The notes under the pieces are model-generated. The model saw nothing but the letters and a program-made list of their open reading frames with translations. It was not told the DNA's origin and searched no databases. 64,000 nucleotides of DNA from CBDFNN01 sp965250215 (GTDB lineage Bacteria > Bacteroidota > Rhodothermia > Rhodothermales > DATKEJ01), in contig CBDFNN010000004.1 in assembly GCA_965250215.1 (NCBI GenBank), forward strand, positions 1-64,000, given 5' to 3'. The translations under genes and the position numbers were made by a program. Each line of letters begins with the position of its first letter. Position 1 is the first letter of the stretch. This document shows positions 59,012 to 64,000 of this stretch, in pieces.

Positions 59012-59047
59012 TACCTTATGTAAGTAAAAGGTAGGACTTAAGGTTCA
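59012..59047. promoter_or_regulatory. TACCTTA...AAAGGTA and TTAAGGTTCA elements before czcC
   Basis: TACCTTA (59012-59018) and AAAGGTA (59027-59033) are an inverted pair, and TTAAGGTTCA (59038-59047) nearly matches the half-site of the palindrome at 56271-56296. Candidate binding sites of the response regulator. Confidence 0.45.
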
Positions 59048-59082
59048 TAACAGGTGAGAAGGTGGATATTGCTTCCGGATCG

Positions 59083-60393
59083 ATGCAAATTATCAGCATT
59101 AATCCTAATAATAGGTTAGGAAAGATATTGAAGTTTAATACATACAATCATTGGCGGCCTGTACTAAGAGTGCAGATCTTGACGCTATTCTTATCCATCC
59201 TCGTGGCTATCCCATCACAGGCGCAAGAACAATTGGTGACCTTTCCTGAAGCCGTCAAGCTGTTCACAGAGAATAATTTGGACTTACTCTTGTCGAGATC
59301 ATCCTCAAAAGAATGGGCCGCACTGGCCAGACAGGCCTCTGCCTATCCCAATCCTACTTTCCTAGTGAGTCATGAGCCGGTCTACAGGGATGACGAGTCA
59401 TCGTCTGAAACGTATTTCAATTTGAGCCAGCCCATCGAATGGCCAGGATTTCGTAGAGCGCGAATCGACGCCGCAAAGCGATTGGCGCATTCTGCAAAAG
59501 CTCGGTTTCATGCAGATAGCTTACAACTCATTTTCGAGCTTGCAAAAACCTACATAGAAGCTTCTGGAGCCGAGCAGCAATACCAGAATGTTCTGCTGGT
59601 TAATTCGGTGTTTCAGGAAGCCGATCGTGACGCGGAGGCCCAATACGAATCGGGCGAGATGTCTGGATATCACCTACGTCGTCTTCGAATAGAGCGTGCT
59701 CGCTACGAGAATCGACTGGCGATAGCGGAGCTTGAGCTTCATCGCTTACAACGGCGACTGGCAATGCTCATAATGCCGGAAAATAAAAACATGCGCATCG
59801 TTCCCGCCTCAAAGCTTGCACCGGCGCCTACCCTTTTGACACTGGAAGTGATGCAAAAGCAGGCACAAGCAAACCGCGCCGAACTTGTCAGTGCAATAGC
59901 GGAGGCAGAGGCTGCAGGATTTTCGCTTGCCAGCGCTAAAAAAGAAATCATGCCATCGCCGATCATTACCGCAGGTTATAAACGCCAGTCAGATCGTTTT
60001 GGAGGACTCTTTTTGGGCACGGCTCTCGACATTCCGATTTTTGACCGGAATCGAGGCAGCATTGACGCCAAGTTTTCCCGGCTTTTCCAGGCCGAGACTC
60101 GCCTAATTCTCGTGCAGCAGCAGATCGAACAAGATGTGAATCAGGCTCATGAAACTTATACGTCTCTAAGCAAGCGTACTACTCTTATTTCAGAAAATCT
60201 CCTGGGGGAGTCTGCGCAACTTTTGCATTCGGCACAGACCAGCTACGCCGAGGGTGAAATGACGCTAATTGAGCTCCTCGACGCATCAGATGCGTTCTTT
60301 GACGCCCGATCAACAACAACCAAGCTTATGAGCCATTCTCTCGTTGCCTACTATGACCTCATGCGAGCAAGTGGCCATATTCCATTAAACTAA
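59083..60393 (+). CDS. TolC-family outer-membrane efflux protein (CzcC-like)
   Basis: About 436 residues from ATG 59083; a GTG at 59062 would add seven. A long basic leader precedes the signal sequence (VQILTLFLSILVAIPSQAQ). TolC-type helices: FPEAVKLFTENNLDLLL, YPNPTFLVSHEP, LSQPIEWPGFRRARIDAAKR, and the repeat half GTALDIPIFDRNRGSIDAKF. It forms the outer-membrane channel of the CzcCBA pump. Next gene starts 12 bp downstream. Confidence 0.88.
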   Translation: MQIISINPNNRLGKILKFNTYNHWRPVLRVQILTLFLSILVAIPSQAQEQLVTFPEAVKLFTENNLDLLLSRSSSKEWAALARQASAYPNPTFLVSHEPVYRDDESSSETYFNLSQPIEWPGFRRARIDAAKRLAHSAKARFHADSLQLIFELAKTYIEASGAEQQYQNVLLVNSVFQEADRDAEAQYESGEMSGYHLRRLRIERARYENRLAIAELELHRLQRRLAMLIMPENKNMRIVPASKLAPAPTLLTLEVMQKQAQANRAELVSAIAEAEAAGFSLASAKKEIMPSPIITAGYKRQSDRFGGLFLGTALDIPIFDRNRGSIDAKFSRLFQAETRLILVQQQIEQDVNQAHETYTSLSKRTTLISENLLGESAQLLHSAQTSYAEGEMTLIELLDASDAFFDARSTTTKLMSHSLVAYYDLMRASGHIPLN

Positions 60394-60405
60394 CTCACTA
60401 TTTTC

Positions 60406-60618
60406 ATGCCCCGAATATTTCTTAGCCTTATGGCGATCTTGCTCATTTTTGTAGTCTCAGCATGTGGACAAGCCCACGAACATGGTCCTAATTCGCACAC
60501 ACATGACGAAGCGGTTGCTCCTGATACAGCCGGGACCTATGTGGATTCAACATCTGTCTTTTTTGGTGAGGATGATCACGAACATGGAGCAGATACGCAT
60601 GAGCACGATGACGAATAG
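60406..60618 (+). CDS. His-rich mini-lipoprotein
   Basis: 70 residues. Lipobox VVSAC. Almost all the mature part is metal-ligand rich: QAHEHGPNSHTHDEA near the start and DDHEHGADTHEHDDE at the end, eleven or so His with Asp/Glu. It lies between czcC and czcB and overlaps czcB. A periplasmic divalent-metal (Zn, Co, Ni, Cu) buffer or feeder of the pump is inferred. Small enough to be missed by automatic annotation. Confidence 0.75.
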   Translation: MPRIFLSLMAILLIFVVSACGQAHEHGPNSHTHDEAVAPDTAGTYVDSTSVFFGEDDHEHGADTHEHDDE

Positions 60619-62122
60619 AATCATTAATATTGTGATTCAAAGCTACATCAAGATATTACTTCTCGGTCTGCTTACTTTGACGGCCTGCTCGACGGACCAA
60701 GCTCCGGCCATCGTGGACGATGCACCGGTGCTAGGAGGAGGTGGGGCTATCACAACGTGGACAGAATCTACCGAGCTTTTCTTCGAGTATCCGGCGATGA
60801 TAGCAGGAGGCCCAGCAGACTCTTGGGCCATCCACGTCACGCGAATGGAAGACTTCTCTCCGATCCTTGAGGGTGCGCTAATACTGGCATTTCGCTCGTC
60901 CGACGGCACTGTATTTACGACCCGTTCTGAAGCACCGGCTCGACCTGGGATCTATACACCATCTCCTGAGCTGCCCGCCCCGGGTACCTACGATCTCGTG
61001 GTGGATATAGAAGGACCCAGCTTAAAAGATCGCCTTCAAACTGGACAAATTATTGTATATGCTAATGAATCGGATCTACCCTTTGAAGACGACGCTCCCA
61101 GCAATTCCATGTCATTTCTGAAGGAGCAGCAGTGGCCCATTTCTTTCAATACCGCTAAAGCTGCGCTCGGTGAAATGCACGTTTCTATTAGCGTGAGCGG
61201 TGAAATTGTCCCAGCGGCAGGGCGAGTAGCTGAAGTTGCTTCTCCTGTGAGTGGTCTAGTAATTGCCGGAGAGAATATCAACGCACCCGCGCCGGGTGAC
61301 CGAGTGCGGAAGGGTCAGATATTGATTACGCTTGCACCTACTTCGCAAAACAATTCGTATGCCGGGGCAAAGGCAGAAGTAGAGCGACTAGCCCGCGAAA
61401 GTGATCGATTGCAGAGGCTTTTTGACGCTGAGGCCATCCCCGAAAAACGTCTAATTGAAGCTCGATATGATTTGGAGCTTGCCGAGGCTGCTCTGAATGC
61501 AATGGGGGGCTCGACTCAGGACGGCTATAGCTATCCTCTACGTGCCCCAATCAGCGGTGCGGTTCAGGAACGCATGTTTACGCCAGGAGCCAGAATAGAA
61601 ATTGGCCAGCCGGCCTACCGAATCGTCGACCCTCGACTGGTCTATCTCAAACTCCGTCTACCAGCTCAATACGCGGCGGTATCAGGCTCTTTTCAAAGCG
61701 CCCAGTTCACCGTCGAAGGAACAGACCGGGTGTACAGATCGAAGCGTGTGGTGTCCACCGGTAGCAGTATCGATCCAGCCAGCCGAACGCTCCCTGTGAT
61801 TATGGCCGTAGAGAATGCAGATGAAAGCCTGAAAATTGGCCACGTTGCCCAAGCCTCACTGAGTATGGATGAGGTGCACACTGGTGTATTGATTCCTAAC
61901 AGCGCCATTCTGAAGGAAAATGGTCTTTCAGTTGCCTACGTTCAAACCGGTGGCGAATCGTTCGAACGTCGCTTGCTTACACTAGGGCCCGACGATGGTG
62001 TTTTCACATTGGTCGAGAGGGGTGTTGATGAAAACGACCACGTAGTGACGGAAGGGGCTTATCAGGTCTACCTCGCTTCTCTCAACACCAGCGAAATCAT
62101 TGACCACGGTCATGCCCATTGA
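60608..62122 (+). CDS. RND periplasmic adaptor (CzcB-like) with N-terminal Ig/YtkA-like domain
   Basis: About 504 residues from ATG 60608 (another ATG at 60599). Lipobox LLTLTAC at about residue 27. The first 160 residues (ITTWTESTELFFEYPAMIAG, then RPGIYTPSPELPAPGTYDLV) look like an added YtkA/FixH-type domain not present in classical CzcB. The adaptor core follows: ASPVSGLVIAGENINAPAPG, a hairpin (AEVERLARESDRLQRLF), YSYPLRAPISGAVQER and GHVAQASLSMDEV. Overlaps the mini-lipoprotein by 11 bp. Links CzcA to CzcC. Confidence 0.9.
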   Translation: MTNRIINIVIQSYIKILLLGLLTLTACSTDQAPAIVDDAPVLGGGGAITTWTESTELFFEYPAMIAGGPADSWAIHVTRMEDFSPILEGALILAFRSSDGTVFTTRSEAPARPGIYTPSPELPAPGTYDLVVDIEGPSLKDRLQTGQIIVYANESDLPFEDDAPSNSMSFLKEQQWPISFNTAKAALGEMHVSISVSGEIVPAAGRVAEVASPVSGLVIAGENINAPAPGDRVRKGQILITLAPTSQNNSYAGAKAEVERLARESDRLQRLFDAEAIPEKRLIEARYDLELAEAALNAMGGSTQDGYSYPLRAPISGAVQERMFTPGARIEIGQPAYRIVDPRLVYLKLRLPAQYAAVSGSFQSAQFTVEGTDRVYRSKRVVSTGSSIDPASRTLPVIMAVENADESLKIGHVAQASLSMDEVHTGVLIPNSAILKENGLSVAYVQTGGESFERRLLTLGPDDGVFTLVERGVDENDHVVTEGAYQVYLASLNTSEIIDHGHAH

Positions 62123-62135
62123 ACCTGACAAAAGA

Positions 62136-64000
62136 TGCTTGATCGAATCATAAAATGGTCGCTGGAAAATCGTGTAATCACTCTCTTTGCCGCAGTAATT
62201 CTATTGGCCGCAGGAGCTTGGGCTTCGCTTTCGATGCCAGTCGATGTATTTCCTGACCTAACGGCACCCACCGTTACCGTACTGACGGAGGCGCACGGCA
62301 TGGCACCGGAGGAAGTAGAGACACTCATCACAATTCCGATAGAGACCGCTGTAAACGGCGCGACAGGTGTCCGGCGGGTGCGCTCAAGCACGGCACAAGG
62401 CATTGCCATCGTGTGGGTTGAATTCGACTGGGGTACCGACATTTTCCTCGCCCGGCAGATTGTTTCGGAGAAGCTTCAACTTGTTGCCTCTCAATTCCCC
62501 CCAGACATCGATCCGCCTATTCTGGCACCGATCTCCTCGGTTATGGGAGAAATATTATTAGTAGGGATGACCAGCGACACGCATTCACCCATGGAAGTGC
62601 GCTCTGCCGCAGATTGGGCTGTTCGTCGGCGCTTGTTATCTATCGAAGGGGTCTCGCAAGTAATCCCGATCGGAGGAGAGGTAAAGCAATACCAGGTTCG
62701 TCTGCGCCCTGAGGCCATGCAGGCCCACAATGTTTCCTTGAATGAAGTTTTGGAGGCCGCCGCCAGCTCAAATGAAAATGCCTCAGGAGGCATCTACCAG
62801 GAGAGTGGACGCGAAATTCTTATAAGGGGTATTGGCCGCGCACAAAACGTAGAAGACATCGGCAGAACTGTGGTAACGACTAATGATGGCGTTCCTGTAT
62901 TGCTTGAAAATGTAGCCGACATCATCATTGGCCCAGCTCCTCGCTTTGGCATTGCTTCAGTGAACGCGGAGCCGGCAGTTATTCTTTCTATTCAGAAACA
63001 GCCAGGTGCCAACACGCTCGCGCTAACAGAGCGCATTGATGATGAACTTGAACGCATACAAGCGCAGCTGCCAGCTGGTATGGAGATCAAGAAGGGCATT
63101 TTTCGACAGGCAAGTTTCATTTCGCTCGCCGTCAATAACGTTGTTGAAGCGTTGCGCGACGGTGCGATTCTTGTTGTCATAGTCCTTTTTCTCTTTCTTT
63201 GGAATTTTCGCACAACGGGGATTTCTGTGCTCGCTATTCCCCTATCGCTGGCTGTTGCCATGCTCGTCATGAAATTGCTTGGGGTAAGCATCAATACCAT
63301 GACGCTTGGAGGTATGGCGATTGCGATTGGAGCGCTTGTTGATGACGCCATTATCGACGTAGAAAATGTGTTCAGGCGGTTGCGAGAAAACAGCAAATTA
63401 CCGTCGGCCGAGAGCCGATCTGCGCTGTCAGTTGTCTATGAAGCTTCGTGCGAAGTGCGTGGACCGATACTAAATGCCACGCTCATCATCACCATCGTAT
63501 TTATCCCTCTCTTTTTTCTTTCGGGCGTTGAAGGACGTATGCTCCAGCCGCTTGGCTTAGCCTATATCATCTCGATTATTGCTTCTCTAGTTGTCGCCGT
63601 TACGGTGACGCCGGCACTCTGCTATTTCCTGTTGCCGAATTCTCGCATCATGGAAAAGGATGGCGAAAGTTGGCTTGTCGAGCAGCTCAAAAGCATCTAT
63701 GCCGGTGTACTGCGTTCTGTGTTGAAGCACTCGTCTTTTGTCTTGGCCGCGGGAGTCTTACTCATACTAGTTACAATAGCTGCCTTCCCTTTTCTTGGTC
63801 GAGGTTTTCTGCCCGAATTCCAAGAGGGCTCGCTTGTCATTTCAGCAGTGACGCTGCCTGGAACAGATCTCGGTACATCAAACGGCATTGGACAGCGCAT
63901 CGAAGAGATACTTCTTGATCACGAATTTGTGAAGAGTACCTCGCGCAGGACGGGGCGCGCAGAACTGGACGAACACGCCCAGGGCGCAAATGCGGCAGAA
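62136..64000 (+). CDS. CzcA/CusA-family heavy-metal efflux RND pump (3' end missing)
   Basis: At least 621 residues, frame open to the window edge; full proteins are about 1030-1050. Begins MLDRIIKWSLENRVITLFAA. Porter-domain blocks: PDLTAPTVTVLTEAHGMAPE, ETLITIPIETAVNGATGVRR, VWVEFDWGTDIFLARQIVSE. Helix 4 has the heavy-metal proton-relay pattern ALVDDAIIDVENVFRRLREN (two acidic residues and Glu). Exports divalent or monovalent metal ions from the periplasm using proton motive force. Starts 13 bp after czcB. The exact metal cannot be told from the part seen. Confidence 0.95.

Overview
The window looks like chromosomal DNA of a Gram-negative bacterium of the Bacteroidota/Rhodothermota (FCB) group. 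Five secreted proteins carry type IX secretion (T9SS) C-terminal sorting domains, four of them of the PNPFNP type. A DUF3098 protein, a bacillithiol-system YtxJ protein, an ECF sigma factor/Ser-Thr kinase pair and a planctomycete-type DUF1501 + DUF1549/DUF1553 pair point the same way. Placement is by gene content only; no rRNA or tRNA gene was seen.

Layout. 1-515: remnant of an IS256-family element cut by the end of a second related element. 560-16700, mostly minus strand: EcsC protein, sigma-54 response regulator, uppP, an aminotransferase/lipoprotein/RqcH-like NFACT operon, a broken receiver domain, a secreted protein, pyrG, a methyltransferase with a polyprenyl-glycosyltransferase-like GT2, gyrB. 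16800-24700: lipase, arfB, methyltransferase, ICMT-like enzyme, CBS protein, hflX, BatA-like protein. 25100-31200: two T9SS cargo proteins, dinB, cutC and an M43 metalloprotease. 31300-38850: kinase + ECF sigma factor, ytxJ-pfk, and a MarR / isochorismatase / MFS cassette. 38850-55230: housekeeping and accessory genes (SpoU methyltransferase, mreD, beta-CASP MBL protein, glycosyltransferase, myo-inositol oxygenase, two T9SS proteins, DUF1501/DUF1549 pair). 55500-64000: a heavy-metal response and efflux locus in the order response regulator, two paralogous Glu/Gly/His-tailed lipoproteins, terminator, sensor kinase, CzcC, His-rich mini-lipoprotein, CzcB, CzcA (cut by the window end).

Three things stand out. 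(1) Intergenic DNA holds many arrays of 7- or 8-bp units whose sequence differs at nearly every locus; four start 0-2 bp after a TAG stop codon and several are G-quadruplex capable. (2) The metal locus has acidic/His-rich tails on two lipoproteins, a matching insert in the sensor of the kinase, an unusual H-Q phosphorylation box, and a recurring ACCTTA/TAAGGT inverted motif. (3) dinB lacks any ATG/GTG/TTG start upstream of its first catalytic Asp; an AUC codon sits exactly where the family's Met normally is.
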